A stretch of DNA of 64,000 bases from Streptomyces diastatochromogenes (lineage in GTDB: Bacteria; Actinomycetota; Actinomycetes; Streptomycetales; Streptomycetaceae), in NCBI RefSeq assembly GCF_002242805.1, contig NZ_MCGQ01000055.1, forward strand, positions 1 to 64,000, written 5' to 3'. Positions 26,601 to 35,404 of this stretch are shown in pieces (position 1 is the first letter of the stretch; each line of letters opens with the position of its first letter). A model generated the notes under the pieces. That model did no database searches. It saw only the letters and a program-made list of their open reading frames with translations, and was not told where the DNA came from. The translations under genes were made by a program, and so were the position numbers.

Positions 26601-28660
26601 GCGGCAGCGAGGAGATGTTCGCCGACTACAACCCCCCGAACGGCGACGACCGCACCCTGCACGACGCCCTGTCCGGTGTCGTCGGCCTGCACGGCTGGTG
26701 GTACCAGGAGCGCCGGAGCGCGCTGCGGCAGATCCGGGCGGTGAACCACGTGCTGTCCGGCAAGCCCGCCGAGGGCAGGCAACTGCGCGGCCCGGAGCGG
26801 CTCGACGCCCTCGGCGACGGCTGGCGCAGCGACGAGCGCACCATCCCCGGGATCGGCATGGTGTGGCCGCCCGTTCTGGGCGTCCTGCGGGCGCTCACCG
26901 TACGGGCCGCCTCGCCCGCGTTGACCGATGCCCAACGGGAGTCGCTGCTCCTGCTGTTCGAGGCGGTCGCCGAAGGACCGCTCGCCGCGGCCGACGGGGT
27001 CCTTCGCGAGGTCGTACTCACCGAGCCGCACGACAAGCAGGAGCGCACCGGCCAGGTGCTGCGCCGTGCCGGCCGCACGGTGGTGATCCTCGGCTGCCAG
27101 AGCATCGACAGCGAGCGGGACCGCGTCAACTGGCTGGCGCTGGAGCACGATCCGTCCGGCGCGTTCGGTGCGATCGGCCGCTTCACGCTGCAGAGTGAGG
27201 TCCGGCACGCCCCGACGATCTCCGCCGAGGACCTCGCCACCGTCGCCCGGCTGATCCGGGACAAGGGCGCCGCCCCCTGGCGCCCCGAGGCCTCCGAGGC
27301 GCTGGTGGCGGCGACCGGCGGCGGGCTGGGGCCGCTCCAGGCCACCGTGCTGCTGGCCGGTCTGCCGCAGGCGCCGAGCGCGGAGGCACTTGCCCTGCTC
27401 GGACTCAAGCCCAAGCAGAGCCAGTTCGGCCACGCCAGGGTGAACGCCCTGAGGTCCGAGGAGCGGACGGCGCTCCTGGGCGCCCTGCTGCCCGCGGACC
27501 CCGCCGACCTGTGGTCCACCGGACCGGACACGGAGGCCGCCGGCCGGGTCTGGGCCGAGCGCCTCGGCTCGCTCGTCCGCGTGCCGGAGGAACTCGCCGC
27601 CGACCTGGCCGGGACGGGCGCCGGATACGCCGAGGAGGTGCTCAACCCGTCCCGCACCCCGTGGCTGGCCCGCACCACGGTCCAGCGGCCCGACAAGGAC
27701 GGCAACCTCGTCTGGGCGGACCCGAGCGCGATCCCCGGCCGGAACGATCTGACGGCCGCCGTGAACGCCCTGGCCGCGCTGGCCTACGTCCTGCCGTACG
27801 GCCACCCGCTGCGCGCGTCCCTGCCCGAGGGACTCGCCGCCCTGCGCCGCCGGATGGCCGATCCGCAGCTGCTGCTCGACCTGGACGTCGAGTGGACGGA
27901 GAAGGGCGGCTCGACCGCCGTCGAACTGCGCAAGGCCTACGGCCTCCCGGCGACCGGGGGCGCCGACGCGCACGGCAGCACGCGGGTCGGCGAGGCGATC
28001 GTGCTGCGCCCCTGGTACCAGGACACGGAGACGGTCCTGATCCGCCCGGCCGCGCTCAGCGGCCCGGACGACGCCGTGTTCGGGCTGCTGGAAGGCCTGC
28101 TCGGCGGCGCGCGCGGGAACGGACTGCGGATGCTGCGCACGCTCCTCGGCGACGAGCTGACCCGGGCGGTCGAGGCCGGCGTCGGCGCCGAAGGCCCCTC
28201 GGGGTACGCCCAGGACCCGGCCGTCAGCGCGCCCGCGCTCGTCGCCGAGGTCGCCGCTGAGCACGGTCTGGGCGAGGACGCGGCCGCGCTCTACCTCCTG
28301 CTGCTGGCCCTGCCCGACCCCACGGACCGCAACTGCGCCCGCTGGACCGGCTGGAAGCCCGCACGCATGAAGAAGGCCCGTGCGGAGCTGGCCGCGACGG
28401 GCCTGGTCGTGGAGGCCAAGCGGCAGCGCGCCGGGCGGAGCCTGTTCCTGCCCTGCGGCTGGCGCGAGCTGAAGGCGCCCGCGCTGCCGGTGGAGATCTG
28501 GAAGGAGGGCCTGTACCCGGTCCTCGACCACCGGCGGGCCCTGCCCCTGCTGCCGGTGCCGGAGCTGTTCGCCCGTGCCTGGGACCGCGTCCGCGCCGGG
28601 GAAGCCCCGGCGTACGAGGAGCTGACCACGCGGGCGACGCGCAGGGGGCGGCGCCGATGA
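23681..28660 (+). CDS. Very large conserved protein of the MoxR/VWA operon
   Basis: A 1659-residue soluble protein whose family I cannot name. It looks all-helical in the first 500 residues (HEAT- or TPR-like packing, for example FEALGERLGRAVPHFLPTFY), with a central beta-rich region containing WRQGSKQYGYWSARPAEVFE and repeated YWR/TYW elements at about 620-760. A short winged-helix-like segment lies near the C terminus (WTGWKPARMKKARAELAATG then LVVEAKRQRAGRSLFLPCGW). No nucleotide-binding motif was seen. Its ATG overlaps the DUF4132 stop, so the two probably act together; in position it may replace the long N-terminal part of YehI. A scaffold or substrate-recognition subunit for the MoxR machine is an inference. 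Confidence 0.7.
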   Translation: MNTYDETTAAALLDAGAVLPPGSTAREDADSLTVRTYTHPALDDRQVVRLVPGTLGEAEDLALEFLGLGREPETPEVGQVRKETLGFPAWALVNDPANGHHALALVKDVERLARQAKSRPGHAKEGFEALGERLGRAVPHFLPTFYEQAARVFLQHENTTYAAAFFGKAREAERVHALTVDEERQRAVFLEFAFAGALTVKALKEHVKDLARRLDPCAAWAQFRQLTVERCAAGMPPYASLPQDARGLIKAAGLNRVTEECGLVADLIASPAAVRAPASFWNSYRATLAVLTEERPEVLARLLEIMPAGLGREVEDDEFWLTLLAECGAERLLTDKAAEEYDVDPADWLSRWAAFRKHGGSFSRRSPATLALVERMAPRLRADGRPVDLFTGRWHAGADLDLLDLCAAEGVPLSVPGPDVHVYLPLSDWLKDTRSGRRDLVAVGADPHFRRLLHTALGTDSSGRLDSDLLKAVAAHPVLAGVLREWLGEAADDFTRAVGLPGARAALDRLRPFRTVAAEANPDAVTRIAEHEVAALLGRTLRAGILDELGWPALEEALTLLDGETRKGEDNTLTVQEAWPALILVRRHRVIVVGPEKIVLDHELRLPQELERWQRPRFRYVDGELLAMWRQGSKQYGYWSARPAEVFELGGEQLPSYWSGNNVGTPSIPLPGGGRATGGRTLHPGDTVLPPTRTVIGDGTTYWRQGRQGRETVWLEYDPATGTHGRASLPALLRSGVREDASLLHDFCEVLPLQPGLENSPFGTDGTVLGRWVRTEGEGTEARKVAGTPDGRTVSIPAGSSAAPLGALRLPGGAEPVVAQMYQHIGLFAAADTSPDGELGRMPTGERGSEFAAGTRLVPPVSFWHALRPRDEQGSAVLRALTDAQAGEVLDITAKALLGRQEALARAGTDEAAKAAVPPADEVALGAVALALPDVTDGRLLIGVTALVRATLRVTESATALATPPKERTHKARSGSEEMFADYNPPNGDDRTLHDALSGVVGLHGWWYQERRSALRQIRAVNHVLSGKPAEGRQLRGPERLDALGDGWRSDERTIPGIGMVWPPVLGVLRALTVRAASPALTDAQRESLLLLFEAVAEGPLAAADGVLREVVLTEPHDKQERTGQVLRRAGRTVVILGCQSIDSERDRVNWLALEHDPSGAFGAIGRFTLQSEVRHAPTISAEDLATVARLIRDKGAAPWRPEASEALVAATGGGLGPLQATVLLAGLPQAPSAEALALLGLKPKQSQFGHARVNALRSEERTALLGALLPADPADLWSTGPDTEAAGRVWAERLGSLVRVPEELAADLAGTGAGYAEEVLNPSRTPWLARTTVQRPDKDGNLVWADPSAIPGRNDLTAAVNALAALAYVLPYGHPLRASLPEGLAALRRRMADPQLLLDLDVEWTEKGGSTAVELRKAYGLPATGGADAHGSTRVGEAIVLRPWYQDTETVLIRPAALSGPDDAVFGLLEGLLGGARGNGLRMLRTLLGDELTRAVEAGVGAEGPSGYAQDPAVSAPALVAEVAAEHGLGEDAAALYLLLLALPDPTDRNCARWTGWKPARMKKARAELAATGLVVEAKRQRAGRSLFLPCGWRELKAPALPVEIWKEGLYPVLDHRRALPLLPVPELFARAWDRVRAGEAPAYEELTTRATRRGRRR

Positions 28661-28709
28661 TCCCCTCCTCACCGACCACCACTCGTACCACCCCGAAGGG
28701 CACCTGCCG

Positions 28710-29879
28710 ATGACCACCGTCCTCGTTCCCGACGCGACCCGTCAGATCGTCCCGCCGGAGGACCGGTACGCCACCGAACTGGCCTTCCTCGCCGCGTACG
28801 ACGCCGGTCCGCGCCCGCCCGCCTGGTGGCTCACTCCCCGGGCCGTCGTCACCTTCGTCATGGGCAGCGGAGGGCAGGCGCTGCGCCTGCCCGAGGACGC
28901 CGAGGTGCCGGACGGGGTGCCGCGGCGCCTGGTGGTGGAGGGCAAGTTCGTCGGCGACCGGGCGCTGGTGGAGCGGTGTGTCGTCACGCTCGCCGGTGAG
29001 CGGGGCCTGCTGCTCGTCGGCGAGCCCGGCACCGCCAAGTCCATGCTGTCCGAGCTGCTGTCGGCAGCCGTCTGCGGGACCAGCGGACTGGTGGTGCAGG
29101 GTACGGCGGGGACGACCGAGGACCAGCTCAAGTACGGCTGGAACTACGCCCTGTTGCTCGCGCAGGGGCCCAGTCGGCAGGCGCTGGTGCCGTCGCCGGT
29201 GCTCACCGCGATGTCCCGGGGTGCGATCGCCCGGGTCGAGGAGGTCACCCGCTGTCTGCCCGAAGTGCAGGACTCCCTGGTGTCGCTGCTGTCGGAGCGG
29301 CGGATCGCGGTACCCGAACTGGCGGGCAGCGAGGACGCGTTGGCGCACGCGGCGCCCGGGTTCAACCTCATCGCCACCGCCAACCTGCGGGACAAGGGCG
29401 TCTCGGAGATGTCCGCCGCGCTCAAGCGCCGGTTCAACTTCGAGACCGTGGGCCCCATCGGGGACCTCGACGCCGAGACCGCGCTGGTGCGCAGCCAGGC
29501 CAGGGCGTCGGTGGAGCGGGCCGGGGCGCCCTTCCAGGTCGACGACGCCGTACTGGAGGCTCTGGTCACCGCGTTCCGGGATCTGCGGGAGGGGCGGTCG
29601 GCGGAGGGCTGGGAGGTGGAGCGGCCCTCCACCGTGATGAGCACCGCGGAGGCCGTGTCCGTCGCCGGCGCGCTGGGCCTGGCCGCGGCGTACTTCCCCG
29701 GTGACCGCGACGTGCTCGACCTGCTCCCGGGCCATCTCCTCGGTGTCGTGCGCAAGGACGACCCGGCCGACGCGGCCCGGCTGCGCGGCTACTGGGACGG
29801 TCCCGTCCGGCGCCGTGCCGAGCAGGGCTCCGCCACCTGGCGGACCCTGTGGGACCTGCGCACGGTCCTGGAGGGCTGA
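28710..29879 (+). CDS. MoxR-family AAA+ ATPase (YehL-like)
   Basis: A 389-residue AAA+ ATPase. Walker A is GEPGTAKSMLSEL (104-111), Walker B is IARVEEVTRC with Glu in place of the usual Asp, sensor 1 is IATANLRDKG (222-225) and the arginine finger region is ALKRRFNFETV (238-242). The AAA helix insertion and VQGTAGTTEDQLKYGWNYAL are typical of MoxR/RavA-like chaperones such as E. coli YehL. MoxR ATPases act on partner VWA proteins to insert metals or remodel complexes, and the next gene encodes a VWA domain. It starts 49 bp after the large gene. Confidence 0.87.
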   Translation: MTTVLVPDATRQIVPPEDRYATELAFLAAYDAGPRPPAWWLTPRAVVTFVMGSGGQALRLPEDAEVPDGVPRRLVVEGKFVGDRALVERCVVTLAGERGLLLVGEPGTAKSMLSELLSAAVCGTSGLVVQGTAGTTEDQLKYGWNYALLLAQGPSRQALVPSPVLTAMSRGAIARVEEVTRCLPEVQDSLVSLLSERRIAVPELAGSEDALAHAAPGFNLIATANLRDKGVSEMSAALKRRFNFETVGPIGDLDAETALVRSQARASVERAGAPFQVDDAVLEALVTAFRDLREGRSAEGWEVERPSTVMSTAEAVSVAGALGLAAAYFPGDRDVLDLLPGHLLGVVRKDDPADAARLRGYWDGPVRRRAEQGSATWRTLWDLRTVLEG

Positions 29880-29884
29880 CGGCC

Positions 29885-32800
29885 GTGCCCCATCCTTCGC
29901 CCGAGGCCGCAGTGCTGGCCCTCACCGACCCGGCGGCGCCGTACCTCATCGGCGTACGGCACCATGCGCCGTCCCTGGCCGCCGCCGTACCGGCGCTGCT
30001 GGACGCGGCGAAACCGGACGTCCTGCTCGTCGAACTCCCCGCTGAACTGCAGGACTGGCTGCCGTGGCTCGCCCACGAGGAGACCCGCGCACCGGTCGCC
30101 CTCGCCGCCGCGCCCGGCGACGGGGGCGGCGGTCCGGCGTTCTATCCCTTCGCCGACTTCTCACCGGAACTGGTGGCGGTGCGGTGGGCGGCACGGCACG
30201 GCGTACCGGTCGTCGCCTGCGATCTGCCGCTCGCCGACCGGGCGTGGGGCGGGGAGGGCCGCGCGGAGACCGACGGCCCTGGAAACCCGGCGGCGGAGGG
30301 TTCCGTCGCCGGGCTGGCCGGCGCCCTCCGCTCCCGTCTCACCGGCCGGCCCGGTGACGATCTCTGGGACCGGCTGGTCGAGGCCACCGCCCCGGGTTCC
30401 TCTCCGGAGGCCCTGCGGCGGGCCGCGCTGCTCACGGGGTGGGCGCTGCGCGAGGACGCGGCGGGCTCGGGCGGGGTGCCGGAGCTGGATCTGCGGCGGG
30501 AGCGGTGGATGCGGTCGTGTCTTGCCGGGGCCACCGCGAACGGGGAGCGTGCCGCCGTGGTGGTGGGTGCGTTCCACGCGCCGGCGCTGCTGGCACCGGC
30601 CGAGAACACGCCCTCGCCCGTGGCCGACGGAGCCACCCCAACCTGGACCACCTCGCTCATCCCCTACACCTACGCCCTCCTCGACGAGCGCTCCGGCTAT
30701 CCCGCCGGCATCCGCGACCCCGAGTGGCAGCAGAGGGTGCTCGAGGCCGCCGGTGATCCGGCCGCGCTGGAGGACGTGCTGACCGGTGCGGCCGTGCGGG
30801 TGTGTGCCGAGCTGCGGGCGCTCGGCCATCCCTCCGGGCCCGCCGACGCCCGGGAGATCGTGCGGCTCGCCGGTGATCTGGCCCGGCTGCGGGGGCTGCC
30901 CGCCGCAGGGCGGGGCGAGTTGGTGGAGGCCGTGCAGACGGTGCTCGCGCAGGGCGAGCCGTACGGGAGGGGGCGGACCGTCGCCCGGGCGATGGAGAAG
31001 GTGCTCGTCGGCACACGTGCCGGACGTCCGGCGCCGGACGCGCCGCGCAGCGGGCTCGCTCCGGCGGTCGAGGCGGAGCTGGCCGCGCTGGGCCTGCCCG
31101 GTCCGGCGGACTCCGGCCCCGGCACCGCCCGCGATCTGCGCCTCGACCCGCTCCGCTCCGACCTGGACCGCGGCCGCGAACTCCTGCTGCGCCGCCTGAC
31201 GGTGTGCGCGGTGCCGTACGCGGAGCCCAAGGAGGTCACCGGCGCGGGCGGCGCCGAGGCGCTGACGTCCCGCTGGGAGGTGCGCTGGACGCCCGCGACG
31301 GCGGCCATGCTCACCGCGGCGGGCGTCCGTGGCGTCACCCCGGCCCAGGCCGCCGAGGGTCTGCTCCGGGAACGGCGGCGCACGGAGCAGGACGAGGGCG
31401 GACCCACCGCGGCGCAGGCCCTGCGCGGCCTGGAGCAGGCGGCGGAGTGCGGACTGCCGGGCCTGACGGACGAACGGCTCGACGACACGGCCGAGGTGCT
31501 GCCGAACTCCGGCACACTGCCCGAACTGCTCGCGGGTCTCGCCCTGTTGGACCGGGTGCGCGCCGGTCACATCGCGGGACTGCCGGCCGACGGGGACCGT
31601 ACGACACGGGCGGCGGCCGTGGCTGAGCTGCTCACTGCCGCCGCCGTGCGCCAGGTCGACGGCCTCACCGGCTCCGAGGACCCCGCAGACGCCCACGCCC
31701 TGCTGGAACTCGCCCACCGGGCCGACCTGTTGGGCGGCATCCGGCTCACCGACGCGCTGGCCCGCCTGGCCGCCGACGGGTCCCCGCTGATGCGCGGCGC
31801 CGCGGGTGCCGTGCGCGTGCTGCTCGGGCACGAGGAGCCGCGCGGCTTCGGTGACCGGGTGGCGTCCTGGGTGGACGGCGCCTGCGACCTCGAGACCCGG
31901 TCCGCGCTGACGGCACGGCTCACGGGATTGCTGACCGCAGCGGGCCAGTTGCTGGAGTCCGCGGCGCCCGCGCTGGAGCCGCTGCTGGGCCGGGTGTCGG
32001 AGCTGTCCGACCGGGACTTCCTGGACCGGCTGCCCGCGCTGCGGGGCGGTTTCGACACGCTCAGCCCTGCCGCCCGCGACCGGCTCCTGTCCGCCGTCGA
32101 GGAGCGCCTGGACGAACGCCACCTGGCCGACACGGGCGCCGTCGACCCCGTCGCGCTGGCCGCCTGGACCCGCGCCGACCTCGCGGCCCGCGAGGCCCTC
32201 GGTGCCTGGGGGCTGCTGCCGCCACCCCGGCAGCCGGAGGCCGTGCGGGCGGCGGCCGACGGAGCGGCCGACCCGACCTCCAGCCAGGCCGCAGCCGACG
32301 GAGCGGCCGACCACGCCTCCGGCGCAGGCCATCGGCTCGCGTCGGCTGACCACCGGCTCGCGCCGACCGACCGCTGGCGCCTCCTGCTGGGCCGTCGCAC
32401 CGACCAACTGCCCAACTCCGCCCGCCCCTTGGCGACCGCACTGGACGAGCTGTACGGCAGCGGACGCGGGGAGGGCAGCCGGGGCGACCTCACCGGTGCG
32501 GGGCGCGGCGGCGGCCGGGAGGCGTCGTATCCGGGGGTGCGGGAGTGGTCCGAGGAGCTGGCGGCGCTCTTCGGGCCGGGCATCCGGGAGGAGGTGCTGG
32601 CGGCCGCCGCCGCGACCGGCCGGCCGGACGTGTTCACGGAACTCGACCCCGACACCGTACGGCCCTCGGTCGATCTGCTCCGCTCGGTGCTCCGGCACGC
32701 GGGCGGACTGCCGGAGGCCCGGCTGGCCGCACTGCGTCCACTCGTCCGGCGCCTGGTCGACGCGCTGACCCGGCAACTGGCCACGCGGCTGCGCCCGGCG

Positions 32801-33460
32801 CTGCACGGCACCGCGCTGCCGCGGCCCAGCCGCCGTCCGGGCGGCGGACTCGACCTGCCCCGCACGCTGCGGGCCAACCTGGCGACCGCGCGCCGTACGC
32901 CGGACGGCACGGTCCAGGTGATCCCCGAGCGTCCCGTCTTCCGCACCCGGGCCCGCAAGGCCGCCGACTGGCGGCTGGTCCTCGTCACCGACGTGTCGGG
33001 GTCCATGGAGGCGTCCACGATCTGGGCGGCGCTCACGGCCTCCGTGCTGGCCGGGGTGCCCACCCTGTCCACGCACTTCCTGGCCTTCTCCACCGAGGTC
33101 ATCGACCTGACCGACCATGTCGAGGACCCGCTGTCGCTGCTGCTGGAGGTCAGCGTGGGCGGCGGCACCCACATCGCGGCCGGGCTGCGGCACGCTCGCG
33201 AACTGGTGACCGTGCCCTCACGGACCCTCGTCGTGGTCGTCAGCGACTTCGAGGAGGGCTACCCCCTCGGTGGGCTGCTCGCCGAGGTCCGCGCCCTGGT
33301 CGGCTCCGGCTGCCATGTCCTCGGGTGCGCGAGCCTGGACGACGCCGGGCGTCCCCGGTACTCGACCGGGGTCGCGAGCCAACTGGTCGCGGCGGGAATG
33401 CCGGTGGCCGCCCTCAGCCCGCTCGAACTCGCCCGCTGGGTAGGGGAGAAGATCGCATGA
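29885..33460 (+). CDS. DUF5682-VWA fusion protein (YehM-YehP-like)
   Basis: A 1191-residue protein that joins two functions. Residues 1-700 resemble DUF5682/YehM: PYLIGVRHHAPSLAAAVPAL, then VLLVELPAELQDWLPWLAH and AAVVVGAFHAPALL, a pattern also seen in erythromycin-esterase-like folds. The C-terminal 250 residues are a von Willebrand A domain with the MIDAS motif LVLVTDVSGSMEAS (about 1035-1045) and the conserved Thr in GGGTHIAAGLRHA. In E. coli these are the separate proteins YehM and YehP, so the fusion shows they work as one unit. GTG 29885 follows the ATPase stop by 5 bp with GGAGGG ten bases upstream; ATG 29849 is an alternative. The middle has a repetitive Ala/Asp linker (ADGAADPTSSQAAADGAADH). 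Confidence 0.83.
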   Translation: MPHPSPEAAVLALTDPAAPYLIGVRHHAPSLAAAVPALLDAAKPDVLLVELPAELQDWLPWLAHEETRAPVALAAAPGDGGGGPAFYPFADFSPELVAVRWAARHGVPVVACDLPLADRAWGGEGRAETDGPGNPAAEGSVAGLAGALRSRLTGRPGDDLWDRLVEATAPGSSPEALRRAALLTGWALREDAAGSGGVPELDLRRERWMRSCLAGATANGERAAVVVGAFHAPALLAPAENTPSPVADGATPTWTTSLIPYTYALLDERSGYPAGIRDPEWQQRVLEAAGDPAALEDVLTGAAVRVCAELRALGHPSGPADAREIVRLAGDLARLRGLPAAGRGELVEAVQTVLAQGEPYGRGRTVARAMEKVLVGTRAGRPAPDAPRSGLAPAVEAELAALGLPGPADSGPGTARDLRLDPLRSDLDRGRELLLRRLTVCAVPYAEPKEVTGAGGAEALTSRWEVRWTPATAAMLTAAGVRGVTPAQAAEGLLRERRRTEQDEGGPTAAQALRGLEQAAECGLPGLTDERLDDTAEVLPNSGTLPELLAGLALLDRVRAGHIAGLPADGDRTTRAAAVAELLTAAAVRQVDGLTGSEDPADAHALLELAHRADLLGGIRLTDALARLAADGSPLMRGAAGAVRVLLGHEEPRGFGDRVASWVDGACDLETRSALTARLTGLLTAAGQLLESAAPALEPLLGRVSELSDRDFLDRLPALRGGFDTLSPAARDRLLSAVEERLDERHLADTGAVDPVALAAWTRADLAAREALGAWGLLPPPRQPEAVRAAADGAADPTSSQAAADGAADHASGAGHRLASADHRLAPTDRWRLLLGRRTDQLPNSARPLATALDELYGSGRGEGSRGDLTGAGRGGGREASYPGVREWSEELAALFGPGIREEVLAAAAATGRPDVFTELDPDTVRPSVDLLRSVLRHAGGLPEARLAALRPLVRRLVDALTRQLATRLRPALHGTALPRPSRRPGGGLDLPRTLRANLATARRTPDGTVQVIPERPVFRTRARKAADWRLVLVTDVSGSMEASTIWAALTASVLAGVPTLSTHFLAFSTEVIDLTDHVEDPLSLLLEVSVGGGTHIAAGLRHARELVTVPSRTLVVVVSDFEEGYPLGGLLAEVRALVGSGCHVLGCASLDDAGRPRYSTGVASQLVAAGMPVAALSPLELARWVGEKIA

Positions 33461-35199
33461 GCCAGGATCTCGGGAACGAGCAGCGGGTGAGCGCGGCTCT
33501 GCCGCCGGTCGCCCCGTCGGTGACCGCCGAACTCGTCGCGGCGCTCTCGCCCCGGCTGCGCAAGCGGCTCGACGCGGGCACAGCCAAACTGGCGGACCGC
33601 CCGGCCGTCCGCGACGGCGACACCGTGCGGATCGCCGTCGACGACAGTACCGACGTCGAACTCCACGCCCCCGGCGGCACGGTGACCAGCGCCGAGGCCA
33701 TCCGCTGCGGCTGCCTGCTGGCCCCGGACTGCCTCCATCGGGCCGCGGCGGCCTCGGCGGCACCCATTGCGGAACCGATCGAGGTAGCCGACTCCGGTGA
33801 GGTGGAGACCGGTTCACAGGAACCGGTGGACACGACGGAGCCCGAGCGGGCCACACCCCAGCAATGCGCCGCCGCCCGCGCCGTCCACGCCGCCGCGACC
33901 GCCGTACTCGAAGCCGGTACGGACGGTTCCGGGGCGGTGCTCCAGGCGGAGCTGCTGCGCGCCGCGCACACGGCACGCCTCGCGGGTCTCCCCAGGACCG
34001 CCGCCACGGCCGTCTCCGTGGTCACCGCGCTGCGCGCCGCCCGCTCCGCCGACCCTGCCCACCGCCTGGCCGACCTCGTCACCGCGCTCCGCGACGCCCT
34101 GTCGGCGGCCCACCGCATCCCGCACGCCGAGGGCCCGGAACTGACCGAGCTGCGCGGCACGGTCCGGCAGCCGTACCGCCCGGACGGCTCGCTGCGGCTG
34201 TACGGCCTCTTCTCCGAGCCGGTGCTCACGGCGAGCGGGTACGCGGGCGCCGTCACCTGGACCGCCGACGCCGAGGGCCGCCTGTTCCAGGTGTCGGACG
34301 TGGCACCGGGCGGCGCCGGGCGGGCGACGGGCGCGGCCGACCGGGCCGTACGCGTCGGTGACACGGCGCTGACGCACCGGGAACTGTCCCGGGCGGGGCT
34401 CGCGGTGTCGGGGGCGACGGTCTCTCCGACGGGTCGGCTCGGCGCGGGCGCGGGGGTACGGGCGGTGCGCGCGTCCGGTGCCGACTGGCGCGAGGAGGCC
34501 CTGGACCGGCTCTGGGCGGTGCCGGTCGCCGACCAGGTGTCCCGTGCCCTGGGCGGTGGCCACGACCTGCTCTTCCTGGACGTCACCCTCACGGGCACGG
34601 TCCGGGAGGCGGCGGGCGACTGCCTGCTCGCCGACTGCGGGGGCGTCCCGCTGCGGCTGACCGCGGCGCACGACCACCCGGCGCTCCCCCACCGCGACAA
34701 CCTCCGGCTGCTGGCCGCCGCCCGGGGCAGCAGGCTCCGGGTCGTGGCCCGGCTCGTCCCGGCCCCGCACCCCAGGGCCCAGCTGCTGGCGACCGAGCAT
34801 CCCACCCTCCCGGGCACCCGCGTCGACGCCGGCCTGGACCGGCTGCTCCACGCCGACCTGCCCGCCTCCCCGGCGCCCCCGGCCGCAGCGCCCACGCCCG
34901 ACGAGGCACCCGTGCACCTGCTGCGCCGACGCGTGCACCAGGCGGCCTCGGGCGGCCGGCTCGTGCTGTCCTTCCCCGGGAACACGGCGGCCGACGTCCG
35001 GCGGCTGAGCCACCACGGTCTGGCGACGGCGGGAGACCTCGTGGACGAACTCCACGCGGCCGCGGCGGAGCGCTCCCGCGATGTCTTCGGCCGGCTGCTC
35101 CCGGCGGACACCGACCGGTTCGCCCGGGCCTGGCTGGCCGCGGCCCGCTACACCGACGAGGTCGACCGCGCGCTGTGCGCGGCGGCCTGGGGGGCCTGA
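33457..35199 (+). CDS. SWIM zinc-finger protein (YehQ-like)
   Basis: A 580-residue protein with a SWIM zinc finger: IRCGCLLAPDCLHRA supplies C84, C86, C92 and H94 (C-x-C-x5-C-x-H). SWIM domains bind DNA or proteins; E. coli YehQ, the matching member of the yeh group, has one too. The remainder is an alpha/beta region with a repeated two-strand pattern (VLTASGYAGAVTWTADAEGR, LLFLDVTLTGTVREAAGDC) and no enzymatic motif I can identify. ATG 33457 overlaps the VWA stop (ATGA). It ends the operon, 28 bp before a strong terminator. Confidence 0.83.
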   Translation: MSQDLGNEQRVSAALPPVAPSVTAELVAALSPRLRKRLDAGTAKLADRPAVRDGDTVRIAVDDSTDVELHAPGGTVTSAEAIRCGCLLAPDCLHRAAAASAAPIAEPIEVADSGEVETGSQEPVDTTEPERATPQQCAAARAVHAAATAVLEAGTDGSGAVLQAELLRAAHTARLAGLPRTAATAVSVVTALRAARSADPAHRLADLVTALRDALSAAHRIPHAEGPELTELRGTVRQPYRPDGSLRLYGLFSEPVLTASGYAGAVTWTADAEGRLFQVSDVAPGGAGRATGAADRAVRVGDTALTHRELSRAGLAVSGATVSPTGRLGAGAGVRAVRASGADWREEALDRLWAVPVADQVSRALGGGHDLLFLDVTLTGTVREAAGDCLLADCGGVPLRLTAAHDHPALPHRDNLRLLAAARGSRLRVVARLVPAPHPRAQLLATEHPTLPGTRVDAGLDRLLHADLPASPAPPAAAPTPDEAPVHLLRRRVHQAASGGRLVLSFPGNTAADVRRLSHHGLATAGDLVDELHAAAAERSRDVFGRLLPADTDRFARAWLAAARYTDEVDRALCAAAWGA

Positions 35200-35226
35200 G
35201 GCAGGCGTAGGCGAGGGGGTGGCGGC

Positions 35227-35275
35227 CACGCCGGGCGGGCCGCCGATCCCCCGCACCGGCGGCCCACCCGGCGTG
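35227..35275 (+). terminator. Strong hairpin terminator after the MoxR/VWA operon
   Basis: Arms CACGCCGGGCGGGCCGCC (35227-35244) and GGCGGCCCACCCGGCGTG (35258-35275) form an 18-bp stem with a single mismatch and a 13-base loop. It follows the SWIM gene stop at 35199, as expected for a Streptomyces terminator without a U-tract. Confidence 0.8.
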
Positions 35276-35404
35276 CGTCCGAGCAGGTCGCTGCCGCCGG
35301 GTTGAAGTCTGCGGCAGCAGGGGACGGCAGGGGTATGCGTACAAGTACGTACGCGGCGCCGGGCGGGAGGACGGCGAGCAGAAGACTCACGCGGAGAGAA
35401 ACAC

